NCBI RefSeq assembly: GCF_022763305.1
Contig: NZ_JALEGT010000023.1
Coordinates: 1-56,819 of the forward strand
DNA: 56,819 nt
DNA from: Marivita sp.
Lineage (GTDB): Bacteria > Pseudomonadota > Alphaproteobacteria > Rhodobacterales > Rhodobacteraceae
Direction: 5' to 3'
Position numbers and translations under genes: made by a program. Below the pieces are notes generated by a model. The model was not told where the DNA came from. It saw nothing but the letters and a program-made list of their open reading frames with translations, and searched no databases. Shown here in pieces: positions 27,401 to 34,623 of this stretch (position 1 is the first letter of the stretch; each line of letters opens with the position of its first letter).

Positions 27401-28064
27401 ACGGATTGCTTTTGACCGCGAGACACATCCCTTTGACGGATCGGGCCTCGACCTCGATCAGTTTGACGGGATGGCACAACTTGACCCGTCTGCGATGTCC
27501 TTGCTTACCGAGCTTTACATCGCGTATTTCAACCGTGCCCCCGATGCGATCGGGCTTTACTTCTGGGGCAACCAGTTGGCCGATGGGATGAGCATGGGCG
27601 ATATTGCGTCCCACTTTTTTGATCAGCCGGAAACCCGCGCGCTTTATGGGGACATCGCGGACCCGTCGGACTTCGTCGCAGCCGTTTACCAGAGTGTGCT
27701 GGGGCGCAGGCCGGATGCCGGAGGCCTGTCTTTCTGGTTGGATCATCTGGAAGCCGCCGATGCGGGCGCCCCTGCGCGTTTCATCATGGAGATCCTCGCC
27801 GGGGCCAAGGCGGCAACGGGCAGCCCGGCAGATGCCGCTTATCTGGCCGGCAAGGTGTTGCTGGGCGGGCATTTTGCCGTGACGCACGGCATGTCCGACC
27901 TTGATGACGCGCGGCAGCTGATGGCGCAGTTCGATGGATCGCCAGACAGCCTTCGGAATGCGGTGGAGCGGAGTGACAGCCTTCATTCCGCGATCATGGA
28001 CGGATCGCGGGATGGATTCCTGATGCAGATTGTCGGCGTGTCGGACACGGCCTTCATCATGTGA
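24471..28064 (+). CDS. Large modular secreted protein: glycosidase-like barrel, SGNH-like region, DUF4214-like tail
   Basis: A 1197-residue protein without N-terminal signal peptide. Residues about 1-160 look like a beta-rich entry domain. Residues 165-585 look like a clan-A-type (beta/alpha)8 glycosidase, with SNEVWN (Glu271, acid/base candidate) and VMYEGGTH (Glu467, nucleophile candidate). A Pro/Gln/Glu linker lies at about 590-627. Residues 630-870 resemble an SGNH hydrolase by order (FGNDLFAWGNG at the start, LDDEGHAAPT at the end), but the Ser is absent from the first motif. An RTX-like remnant DGGAGFDTV lies near 930. A DUF4214-like helical repeat with YIAYFNRAPDAIGLYFW covers about 1012-1130. 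The absence of a signal peptide and the C-terminal layout suggest type I secretion. A polysaccharide target is inference. Confidence 0.72.
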   Translation: MEPLTDVFGTQTSAAGLSFGLRGIVDWSVQQPFLDVFKTARDWHGHTASQWGAYSAGDLDRMGVLDAEGWIRDLPAGVDRIETYILTEMPAEALYTAGTYRLSYDGAGEISVFGAEIVSQSAGEIWFNYTPTGSGLVTISISDTDPQNTGNYLRNIEVVKQEHIPAFEAGALFNPLWLDVISDAHSLRFMDWQETNESTIRSWADRPTPGTYSYSQGVPLEVMVALANITGTEPWFNIPWNADETYIRNFATYVRDNLDPDLRAHIEMSNEVWNWMFEQARESAAAAEARFGQDLGDGWVQEYGARSAEMARVLDSVYAGNEDRLVKVISTHTYWPGLEESILDAPAWQALSPANDAPYLSFDTYAITGYFGNSLGTDEKAPAVLDWIARSEAQARQEASAQGLSGSAAQAYIAQHRFDLAVDLAVRELRDGSVTGNAEDSLQGMFELFRYHKAVADAHGLDLVMYEGGTHVVGVGSWVNNDLLTEFFTHLNYSAGMGQLYTELLAGWEAAGGTLFNIFVDVSEPTQWGSWGSLRHLQDSTARHDAVVRFMDSHPAPATMKDGTWDNGEFDFGPIPEPTPGDDGDDTPVVTPQPRPEPQPQPQPQPQPQPEPEPEPQPEPGPAPQPVDAVREYVFGNDLFAWGNGDPEASVPYWTHRLAEAAGTSYATDIQTGMLTRHDDLPPNPHLWVEDVPSSWDPESGQSFAEAGFTQITLSAVNFVQDQSPDSPYWHEPATSPLESALRIIDWTQAQAPGAAINLYETWPEMDGFPASPAAFDAWLDRMTGDWHDWWVDLTQMLQQARPELDIRLISVGPQIAQMLDAPALGLSGLTARDLFLDDEGHAAPTLAFLASLIHYTTLTGQQPPQTLQLPTSIHSAVAQNYSDILQWITDAQGVAPPDRLVGPFAERSVEIATGAMDGDDVIRPEDGARFVDGGAGFDTVNITGDQTAYTLRFDGADIWIDPHGPDGDGLQIRNVERIAFDRETHPFDGSGLDLDQFDGMAQLDPSAMSLLTELYIAYFNRAPDAIGLYFWGNQLADGMSMGDIASHFFDQPETRALYGDIADPSDFVAAVYQSVLGRRPDAGGLSFWLDHLEAADAGAPARFIMEILAGAKAATGSPADAAYLAGKVLLGGHFAVTHGMSDLDDARQLMAQFDGSPDSLRNAVERSDSLHSAIMDGSRDGFLMQIVGVSDTAFIM
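26254..26350 (+). repeat. Pro-Gln/Glu linker repeat
   Basis: Short tandem repeats of the type CCGCAACCCCAG encode a linker of alternating Pro-Gln and Pro-Glu dipeptides. It joins the glycosidase-like and SGNH-like parts of the large secreted protein. Copy number could vary by slippage. Confidence 0.75.
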
Positions 28065-28148
28065 AACCGGCCAGCACAGGATCCGCGCCAATGCGCGCCA
28101 TATTGCGAGGACAATCGGACGGCAGGACATCAGCTGGACCTTTTGCAA

Positions 28149-28192
28149 GACGGGGCGGGATTTGCACCATTGCGCCCAATTCCTGCCCCGTC
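28149..28192 (+). repeat. Inverted repeat after the secreted-protein gene
   Basis: GACGGGGCGGGA (28149-28160) pairs with TCCTGCCCCGTC (28181-28192), twelve pairs with one G-U, around a 20-base loop. It starts 85 bases past the stop. No T-run follows on the plus strand, so it may stabilise the 3' end rather than terminate by itself. Confidence 0.5.
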
Positions 28193-28295
28193 ATCGCACC
28201 GATCCCTTAACAATCGGTGTCCATCACCCGGAGATCTGTCGCATTCGACGCATCTGCGGAATTCGGATTGATTGGAATCGCGCCATGCACGAAAG

Positions 28296-28468
28296 TGTCG
28301 GTGATGGTGGGCGGCGTGTGATGCGCCGTCCGAATAGGGAATACGGTGAAAATCCGTGACTGCCCCCGCAACTGTAAGCGGTGAGTGCTTCGCGCAACGC
28401 CACTGGGCCAGATGGCCTGGGAAGGTGCGAACCACACGATGACCCGCAAGTCAGGAGACCTGCCATCG
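28296..28468 (+). promoter_or_regulatory. Cobalamin riboswitch
   Basis: All core boxes of the B12 riboswitch are present in order: GAATAGGGAA (28332), GGTGAAAATCC (28345), GCCCCCGCAACTGTAAGCGG (28362), GCCACTGGG (28399), CTGGGAAGG (28417) and the B12 box GACCCGCAAGTCAGGAGACC (28441) with TGCC after it. An upstream GGCGGCG / CGCCGTC stem begins the fold. Known members repress downstream genes when adenosylcobalamin binds. The only gene on the same strand downstream is the ~100-residue unknown protein. Confidence 0.96.
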
Positions 28469-28480
28469 CATGAGAACTGA

Positions 28481-28527
28481 ACCCGGGCGGGGTGCACCGG
28501 AGGTCCAGATGCCTTGCCCCCATCCGG
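28481..28527 (+). promoter_or_regulatory. Stem-loop, possible expression platform of the B12 riboswitch
   Basis: ACCCGG-GC-GGGG (28481-28492) can pair with CCCC-AT-CCGGGT around a loop at about 28493-28516. The loop holds GGAGG followed five bases later by an ATG (28509). This is a candidate ribosome site under riboswitch control. No T-run follows, so translational control is more likely than termination. Confidence 0.4.
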
Positions 28528-28583
28528 GTGCGATTCATGCCTGCGGCCTTCCTGTGTCCCGTTCCTGCGCGGAGGGCGCTGAG

Positions 28584-28886
28584 ATGTCGATAGAACGAAC
28601 CCTGACCCAGCTGCAGGTCAATCCCCGAACGCCGGAACGCGCACGGGAAATCGGCCAGTTGGGCTATATGCAATGGCTGGGCGGATTGCCGGCGCAGTCC
28701 TGTTACCTAACCGAGGCCACCTGCGCCTATATGGCTGCAGCGCCGTTCCGGGACACCGATCCGGCGGTTGCCGAATTCTGCAAGCTCCTGAAGGCGTCTC
28801 TGGATGCGCCGCTCTCGCCACTTGATCTGGCGTTGCCGAAACCAAGGCGCAGGGGCGGTGCGAGGGAGCGACGGCTGTCGCTATAG
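28584..28886 (+). CDS. Small protein of unknown function under a cobalamin riboswitch
   Basis: A 100-residue protein I do not recognise. It is helical, with Cys residues at 40, 47 and 66, an aromatic GYMQWLGGLP segment and a basic tail (KPRRRGGARERR). There is no signal peptide and no clear membrane helix. The start ATG 28584 has GGAGGG seven bases upstream. An alternative in-frame ATG at 28509 has GGAGG five bases upstream, lies in the riboswitch platform loop and would add 25 residues with three more cysteines. It is monocistronic, and its stop codon lies in a CTATAG shared with the stop of the convergent aldolase gene. The riboswitch implies a role in cobalamin uptake, synthesis, or a B12-independent substitute. 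Confidence 0.65.
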   Translation: MSIERTLTQLQVNPRTPERAREIGQLGYMQWLGGLPAQSCYLTEATCAYMAAAPFRDTDPAVAEFCKLLKASLDAPLSPLDLALPKPRRRGGARERRLSL

Positions 28887-29534
28887 CGGCTGAGCGGCGG
28901 CCTCGAAAGCGGCGGCAGCGTCCTCGGTCATGGGGTCGGACAGGAGCGATCGAACGAGGTCCGGCGCAAGCGTGAAGCAATCGAGCCCGCGGGCCGCAAG
29001 AGCCACCAGCTGGTCGGATGTGCGCAGCGAGGCCACGAGCACGCGAGGGGTTCCTGCGGCGATGGTCTGCATCTGCAGGAGGTGCTCAAGCGCGGGCAGC
29101 CCCGCCTCGTCCATCCGCCCGAAATAGGGGGCCACGAAGTCGGCACCCAGCGCCTTGGCCACGATCACCTGTTTCGGGTTGTAAACGGCGGTGAGCAGGA
29201 TCGGACCGCCCAAAGCCGTGATCGACGGCAGGGCGCGCAAGGCACCGGGTGTCATCGGGATTTTCACGACCGTGCGCAGACCGGCCACAGCGCCTGCATC
29301 GTAGAGCCGTGCGGCCCAATCGCGATAGGTTTCGACCGGACCGAAAACCTGCCCATGCAGCTCTTGCGCGCCAAGGTCATGGGCGCGACGGGCGAGATCT
29401 GTCCAGTCGATGGTCGGATAGTCGAGACCTGCCCGCTGGGCCAAGAGCGGGTTGGTGGTGATGCCCCGAAACAGGCCCAATGGCATAAGATCGGCCCAGG
29501 CCTCCCGATCCGCCGTGTCGAGATAGAGGTCCAC
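28881..29534 (-). CDS. Transaldolase / fructose-6-phosphate aldolase family
   Basis: A 217-residue class I aldolase of the small TalC/FSA type. Visible are LYLDTADREAW, FRGITTNPLL, VVKIPMT with the Schiff-base Lys, ILLTAVYNPKQ and the Phe/Tyr-rich APYFGRMDE. The start is GTG at 29534, four bases past the PfkB stop. The longer frame upstream is a shadow of that kinase gene. It forms an operon with the PfkB kinase, suggesting joint processing of a phosphorylated ketose. Whether it is a transaldolase or an F6P aldolase cannot be settled by eye. Confidence 0.88.
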   Translation of the reverse strand: MDLYLDTADREAWADLMPLGLFRGITTNPLLAQRAGLDYPTIDWTDLARRAHDLGAQELHGQVFGPVETYRDWAARLYDAGAVAGLRTVVKIPMTPGALRALPSITALGGPILLTAVYNPKQVIVAKALGADFVAPYFGRMDEAGLPALEHLLQMQTIAAGTPRVLVASLRTSDQLVALAARGLDCFTLAPDLVRSLLSDPMTEDAAAAFEAAAQPL

Positions 29535-29538
29535 TGCG

Positions 29539-30492
29539 TCAGCTGACCGCAGCCATCGCCGCGTCAAGCTCCGCAAGGGTGGGCGGGTTGCAGCCCGCAC
29601 GGCTGCAATTGATGGCGGCGGCCATGCCGGCGCGGCGGATGAGCGCCTCGACCTGTGCAGCATCGAGCGCATCGAGCGCGGCCGGAGCCAAAGCGTCGAT
29701 GCGGGCGAGACCAGCCAGTAGCGTGGCCATGAACGTGTCGCCGGCCCCAACGGTATCCACAAGGCCCGGCACAGGGGGTGCAGGGATATCGATGGAGATG
29801 TCGCCGCGCATCGCAGTTGCGCCTTCAGGCCCCTTGGTCATGACCAGAAGCGCTGCGGATGTCTCGCTGCGCACATGCGCGAGGGCCACATCCTGCGGCA
29901 TGTCGGGGCACAGACCTTCGAGGTCTTCATCGCTGAGTTTCAGGACATGCGCCGCTTTCATCATGCGGAAGATCCGCGCGCGATAGGCGTCGATATCGCT
30001 GATGATCGACAGGCGCACGTTGGGATCGAGCGACACGAGCGTGCCGGCCGCATGGGCGGTCTTGCAGGTGTCCTCCCACGCGTCGGCGTCCGCGCCATCG
30101 GTCAGCGCAAGCGATCCTGTGTGCAGCGCGGTCGTGCCGTCAGGCATTGCGGCGGCAAGGGACGCGGCCGTCACGCTGCGCTCGGCGGTGCCATCGCGTT
30201 CGAACACGTAGGACGGGATGCCCTGGGTTACGGTCACACGGGCGATCGTCGTGGGGGCGTCGACGCGACCTCCCGCAAGGGTCACGCCGGAGGACGTCAG
30301 CGTATCCGCCAGACGATCCCCCCACGTATCGGTCGAGATCGGCGTGAGGTAATGCACATCGGCCTGCTGGCGCCCCAGAGCCATCGCCACATTGAAGGGC
30401 GATCCACCGGCAAGGGCCGAGACCTCTCCGTCTCGGGTCACATGATCAATGAGGTTTTCACCGCCGACGCAGATTACGGGGCTTGCAGACAT
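29539..30492 (-). CDS. PfkB family carbohydrate kinase (fructokinase-like)
   Basis: A 317-residue ribokinase-fold sugar kinase. It has an N-terminal GGSPFNVAMALGRQ sugar-binding motif, LVSLDPNVR, and the PfkB signature DTVGAGDTFMATLLAGL with the catalytic Asp. The pattern resembles fructokinases. It lies 23 bases downstream of the Anbu peptidase gene on the same strand and four bases upstream of the aldolase gene, so it may be read through from the Anbu operon. A substrate such as fructose is inference. Confidence 0.88.
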   Translation of the reverse strand: MSASPVICVGGENLIDHVTRDGEVSALAGGSPFNVAMALGRQQADVHYLTPISTDTWGDRLADTLTSSGVTLAGGRVDAPTTIARVTVTQGIPSYVFERDGTAERSVTAASLAAAMPDGTTALHTGSLALTDGADADAWEDTCKTAHAAGTLVSLDPNVRLSIISDIDAYRARIFRMMKAAHVLKLSDEDLEGLCPDMPQDVALAHVRSETSAALLVMTKGPEGATAMRGDISIDIPAPPVPGLVDTVGAGDTFMATLLAGLARIDALAPAALDALDAAQVEALIRRAGMAAAINCSRAGCNPPTLAELDAAMAAVS

Positions 30493-30515
30493 GACAGGAC
30501 TTCCGGCTTGTGGCT

Positions 30516-31256
30516 TCAGTTGGTGTTCAGGTTGACGTCGGGCAACGTATCCAGCGCCTGCTTAAGCGCATTGCCCCATTGAGTCGAGATCGCCTGAAAT
30601 TCCGGATTGTCGGCTTCGACCCGTCCGACATGCTTTTTCTCGAGACTGTCCGTCCTGTAGCAGAAGTAATCCAGCGGCGCGCCCACGGACAGGTTTGCCT
30701 TGAGCGTCGAATCGAAACTGACCAGCAGCAGCTTGAGGGCATCGGCAAAGCTGAGATCGGGATCATAGGCCCTGACAAGGATGGGGCGACCGTACTTGAT
30801 TTCGCCGATCTGGAAAAACGGTGTGTCTTCCCCGGCTTCGATGAAATTGCCCTGCGGATAGATCAGGAACAGACGCGGCGGGCTACCGGCGATCTGACCG
30901 CCGAGAATCAGCGTGGCCTCAAAAGAGGTATCCGCGCGTTGCCCGCCATCGCGCAGACCCTTGATGACCTCGCGCAGCGTGTCGCCCACCATGCAGGCGG
31001 CCTGAAACATCGACGGCGCTTTCATCAGGGATGGCGTCCTGTCCTCGGGTTGCTTGCTGCGTTCGTCAAGCAGGCTGACCACCGCCTGAGTGGTGGCAAG
31101 GTTGCCAGCCGACATCAGCGTCAGCACGCGGTCCCCCGGCTGTTCCCAGATGGTCATCTTCTTGAACGTCGAGATGTTGTCCAACCCGGCATTGGTGCGG
31201 GTGTCCGACATGAAGACCAGACCGCTGCGCAGCATCATTCCAACGCAATATGTCAC
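30516..31256 (-). CDS. Anbu, proteasome-type peptidase
   Basis: Ancestral beta subunit (Anbu/BPH family), a proteasome-like Ntn hydrolase. The 246-residue protein begins MTYCVGMML, which leaves Thr2 as N-terminal nucleophile after Met removal. It continues with GLVFMSDTRTNAGLDN (the Asp and Arg of the Ntn site) and LTLMSAGNLATTQ. The start is GTG, 12 bases past the transglutaminase-like stop. It is the last of four genes that form the conserved Anbu operon. No ATPase partner of the HslU/ClpX type is next to it. The physiological substrate of Anbu is not settled. Confidence 0.9.
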   Translation of the reverse strand: MTYCVGMMLRSGLVFMSDTRTNAGLDNISTFKKMTIWEQPGDRVLTLMSAGNLATTQAVVSLLDERSKQPEDRTPSLMKAPSMFQAACMVGDTLREVIKGLRDGGQRADTSFEATLILGGQIAGSPPRLFLIYPQGNFIEAGEDTPFFQIGEIKYGRPILVRAYDPDLSFADALKLLLVSFDSTLKANLSVGAPLDYFCYRTDSLEKKHVGRVEADNPEFQAISTQWGNALKQALDTLPDVNLNTN

Positions 31257-31268
31257 CTGGGTGTGCCT

Positions 31269-32066
31269 TTACTGCTGAATCACGTGGATGCTGACGTGCA
31301 ATTCCTCGTTCACTCCGCCGATCCGCGTACCAGATATCGGCGCTGCATCGGAATAGTCCAGCCCCGTCGCAACGCGCACATAGCGTGTGTCCGGAGAGAC
31401 ACCGTTCGACACGTCGAACCCGACCCAGCCCAGCCCGTCGACATGCACTTCGGCCCAGGCGTGCATTGCATCCTGCGCTGTGGTGTCGTTGAGCATCAGG
31501 TATCCGCTGGCATAGCGTGCGGGCAGTTTCAGCGCTCGGGCACAGGCGATCATGATGTGGGTGTGGTCCTGACACACGCCCTGCCCTGCCGCGATTGCGT
31601 CTTCTGCGCTCCAGTCCGGGGCAGACGCGCCAAGGGTATAGGGCACCTGCGTGCGGATACGGTCAGACAGTGCGTGCAGTTCGGGAATGCCCGGTTCGGC
31701 ATCCATCCCCTTTATCAGGGCCTTGGTGCCTTGTCCGATCTCGGTGCGCGGGGTTCCCATCGTATAGAGCCACAACGGGGTCAGTCCATGATGCGGCCCC
31801 AGAATGCCCGCATTGTCGGTGATCTCGACCTCCCCCAAACTGACGACGCTCAGTTCTGTCACGTTCGGATCGAAGCTGATCAACTCGGTGACGTTGTGAT
31901 GGTGATCGTCAAACACGACTTCCTTGCGCCCGCCGGTGATACGGGTCTCCCATGCAACAACGGACTGGTTGTACGACGTCTTGGGCGTCTTGCGCAGTTG
32001 CTGCAGGCCGTAGATCACCGGCGTATCAAACCGATACACCGTGCTGTGTTCGATCTTAATTCTCAT
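31269..32066 (-). CDS. Transglutaminase-like protein of the Anbu operon
   Basis: A 265-residue protein with the N-terminal Bact_transglu_N beta domain (about 1-90) and a transglutaminase-like papain-fold core. The catalytic triad is visible as Cys in AGQGVCQDHTHIM, His in DAMHAWAEVHV and Asp in GFDVSNG. It has no signal peptide, so it should be cytoplasmic. Members probably act as amidases or peptide ligases. It lies between the alpha-E and Anbu genes with small gaps, the order known for Anbu operons. Confidence 0.9.
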   Translation of the reverse strand: MRIKIEHSTVYRFDTPVIYGLQQLRKTPKTSYNQSVVAWETRITGGRKEVVFDDHHHNVTELISFDPNVTELSVVSLGEVEITDNAGILGPHHGLTPLWLYTMGTPRTEIGQGTKALIKGMDAEPGIPELHALSDRIRTQVPYTLGASAPDWSAEDAIAAGQGVCQDHTHIMIACARALKLPARYASGYLMLNDTTAQDAMHAWAEVHVDGLGWVGFDVSNGVSPDTRYVRVATGLDYSDAAPISGTRIGGVNEELHVSIHVIQQ

Positions 32067-32087
32067 GCAGGGCGGGTGTGTCTGGGT

Positions 32088-33029
32088 CTAGGCATAGAAA
32101 CGGAAATCCTGTTCGATCTGGCGCGAGATGCCGGACAGGTCCTCGAGCGTGGTTTGGAGAAACTCATGCAACCCAAATTCGAAGATATCGTCAATGCTTC
32201 TGGACCGAAGTCCGGATTCCAGCGCCGCCACCTTCTCCCGCGATAAGGCACCGGCATCGTCTTCGCCGCCGAGATACCCAAGGTTATCGCGCAGCTTGCC
32301 CGCGCAGAAGGCAAATGACCGGGGCATCCGTCTGTCGAGGATCAGAAAGGCCGCAATTTCGCGCGGGCCGCCTCCTGCGCCATATTCCATTCGAAATCCG
32401 CCCTTGGCCGAGACGGACCGCAGGATCGATTCCCACTGCACATTGTCAAGCGAAGTGCCCACGGCCCGCGCCGATGGCAGCAGGACGTAGTATTTCACAT
32501 CGAGAATACGCGCCGTGTTGTCTGCACGTTCCAGGAATGTGCCCAGACGCGCAAAGTCGTAGATGTCGTTGCGCAGCATCGTGCCGTGGGTCACACCGCG
32601 CACAAGGGCAGCGTGATGGCGGATCAGGCGCAGGACACTGGGCAAATCCCGCTCTGACACCTTGCGGGCCAGCGCCGATTTCAGCTCCATATAAGCCGAG
32701 TTGACGGCTTCCCAGACTTCGCCGGTGATCGCCGTCCGGACAAGCCGCGCATTCTGGCGCGCGGCGTTCACGCTCGACAGGATCGAGGACGGATTGTCCT
32801 TGCTGCGCAGCATCCAGTCGACCGCCAGATCGCGCGACATCTCGTCATGTGCCGCCTTGAACCCGTACAGGCAATCGGCGGATTGCAGAACGGACGCCCA
32901 TTCGTCGTCGCTCTGGTTGAGCCGGGTCAGGGCAATGCGTTGCCCGGTTTCGATAAGGCGCGCGGTGTTCTCGGCCCTCTCCATGTAACGATACATCCAG
33001 AAGAGGCCATTGGCGGTTTTTCCCAACAT
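32088..33029 (-). CDS. Alpha-E domain protein (former DUF403)
   Basis: A 313-residue all-helical protein starting MLGKTANGLFWMYRYMERAENTARLIE, the typical opening of the alpha-E family. It also has LRSKDNPSSILSSVNAARQNARLVR and DNTARILDVKYYVLLPS. The function is unproven, but the family occurs with ATP-grasp and transglutaminase-like partners and is proposed to bind glutamate-type peptides. It is four bases after the ATP-grasp gene in the same operon. Confidence 0.9.
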   Translation of the reverse strand: MLGKTANGLFWMYRYMERAENTARLIETGQRIALTRLNQSDDEWASVLQSADCLYGFKAAHDEMSRDLAVDWMLRSKDNPSSILSSVNAARQNARLVRTAITGEVWEAVNSAYMELKSALARKVSERDLPSVLRLIRHHAALVRGVTHGTMLRNDIYDFARLGTFLERADNTARILDVKYYVLLPSARAVGTSLDNVQWESILRSVSAKGGFRMEYGAGGGPREIAAFLILDRRMPRSFAFCAGKLRDNLGYLGGEDDAGALSREKVAALESGLRSRSIDDIFEFGLHEFLQTTLEDLSGISRQIEQDFRFYA

Positions 33030-33033
33030 GGCG

Positions 33034-34458
33034 CTATTCCTCCAGAACCCAGGTGTCTTTTGTCCCGCCGCCCTGCGACGAGTTCACCACCAGCGATCCC
33101 TTCTTGAGCGCCACACGCGTCAGGCCACCCGGCGTAATCTTGATGCCATCGGGGCTGACAAGCACATAGGGCCGAAGGTCCACATGGCGCGGGGTGAGGC
33201 CCGACTTTGCAAAGATCGGCACCGTGGACAGGCTGAGCGTCGGCTGCGCGATATAGTTCTTGGGCCGCGCCTTGAGCTTCTTGCGGAAGGCCGCGATTTC
33301 TTTTTTCGTCGCCGTCGGACCGATCAGCATGCCGTAGCCACCCGACCCGTGCACCTCCTTGACGACGAGGTCTTCAAGATTGTCGAGCACATGCGCCAGC
33401 GCATCGGGTTCCGAACAGCGCCATGTCGGGACGTTCTGCAGCAAGGGCCGTTCGCCGGTGTAGAACTCGACGATTTCCGGCATGTAGGAATAGATCGCCT
33501 TGTCATCGGAAATGCCCGTCCCCGGCGCGTTTGCGATGGTGATCCCACCGGCCCGATACACATCCATGATCCCCGGCACACCGAGTTGGCTTTCGGGATT
33601 GAAGTTCAGCGGATCGAGGAAGTCGTCGTCTACCCGACGGTAAAGCACGTCGATGGGTTTGTAGCCATGCGTGGTGCGCATCGCCACGCGCCCGTCAATC
33701 ACCCGCAGGTCATGCCCTTCGACAAGCTCGACCCCCATCTGGTCGGCAAGGAAGGCATGCTCGAAATAGGCCGAATTGTAGATCCCCGGCGTCAGCACCG
33801 CGACGGTCGGATCGCCATCCGCCATGGCCGGCGCACAGGCCGCCAGAGAGCGGCGCAGGTCGATCGGGTATTGCTGGACGGGTTGAACGCGGTTCTTCGA
33901 GAACAGCTCGGGGAACATCTGCAGCATCGTTTCCCGGTTCTCGAGCATATAGCTCACCCCCGAGGGCGTGCGGGCGTTGTCTTCGAGAACATAGAATTCC
34001 CCCGGCCCGGTGCAGACAAGGTCGATGCCGACGATGTGTGTATAGACGCCGCCCGGCACATCGACGCCGATCATCTTGGGCTGGAAGGCCTCGTTCTGGG
34101 AAATCATCTCGCGCGGGATGCGGCCCGCCTTCACGATTTCCTGCGTGTGATAGATGTCGTGCAGGAACGCGTTGATCGCGCGCACACGCTGTTCGATCCC
34201 GCGGGACAGCTTGGCCCATTCAGAACCCGATATGATGCGGGGGATGATGTCGAAGGGGATCAACCGCTCTTCGGCTTCGGACCGGCCATAGACGTTGAAG
34301 GTGATGCCCGTCAGGCGGAACAGGTCTTCCGCCTCGCGGTTTTTTGCGCGCAATCGTTTGGGATCTTCCTGATCGAACCAATCGAAAAAATTCTGGTAGG
34401 GCGCGCGAAGCTGCGCATCACGACCCCACATTTCATCGAAGACAGAGTGTTCAGACAT
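33034..34458 (-). CDS. Circularly permuted ATP-grasp protein of the Anbu operon
   Basis: A 474-residue CP_ATPgrasp family protein (DUF404/DUF407), the first gene of the Anbu operon. It carries RAINAFLHDIYHTQEIVKAG, YVLEDNARTPSGVSYMLENRE and NAPGTGISDDKAIYSYMPEIV with late KEVHGSGGYGMLIGP. ATP-grasp enzymes ligate carboxylates to amines. In this context a peptide-modifying role together with alpha-E, transglutaminase-like and Anbu proteins has been proposed, but it has not been demonstrated. A 165-base spacer with no clear terminator separates it from the TRAP permease gene upstream. Confidence 0.92.
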   Translation of the reverse strand: MSEHSVFDEMWGRDAQLRAPYQNFFDWFDQEDPKRLRAKNREAEDLFRLTGITFNVYGRSEAEERLIPFDIIPRIISGSEWAKLSRGIEQRVRAINAFLHDIYHTQEIVKAGRIPREMISQNEAFQPKMIGVDVPGGVYTHIVGIDLVCTGPGEFYVLEDNARTPSGVSYMLENRETMLQMFPELFSKNRVQPVQQYPIDLRRSLAACAPAMADGDPTVAVLTPGIYNSAYFEHAFLADQMGVELVEGHDLRVIDGRVAMRTTHGYKPIDVLYRRVDDDFLDPLNFNPESQLGVPGIMDVYRAGGITIANAPGTGISDDKAIYSYMPEIVEFYTGERPLLQNVPTWRCSEPDALAHVLDNLEDLVVKEVHGSGGYGMLIGPTATKKEIAAFRKKLKARPKNYIAQPTLSLSTVPIFAKSGLTPRHVDLRPYVLVSPDGIKITPGGLTRVALKKGSLVVNSSQGGGTKDTWVLEE

Positions 34459-34623
34459 GATTAAACGCTTGCTCAGCGCAGGGCGGAGTGCAAGGCAGCG
34501 CTGCGTTCAAGGCGCGATGTCGCCCAAAAATCTTGCTAAATGCACAAAAATAAGGCGCAAGCTGACCGTGTGGATTACGGCGCCGACAGTTTCCGCCATC
34601 CACTCACCCCAAGGGAGAGCCCA

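Noticed and set aside
24414-28148. Open frame of 1244 codons on the minus strand
   Set aside because: It is an exact antisense shadow of the modular secreted-protein gene. Its translation is repetitive (Gly/Val/Asp-rich), lacks domain motifs and starts without a ribosome site, while the plus strand carries clear motifs.
28065-28295. A second small gene between the secreted protein and the riboswitch
   Set aside because: The short frames there lack a ribosome site and coding-like composition. An inverted repeat is the only structure.
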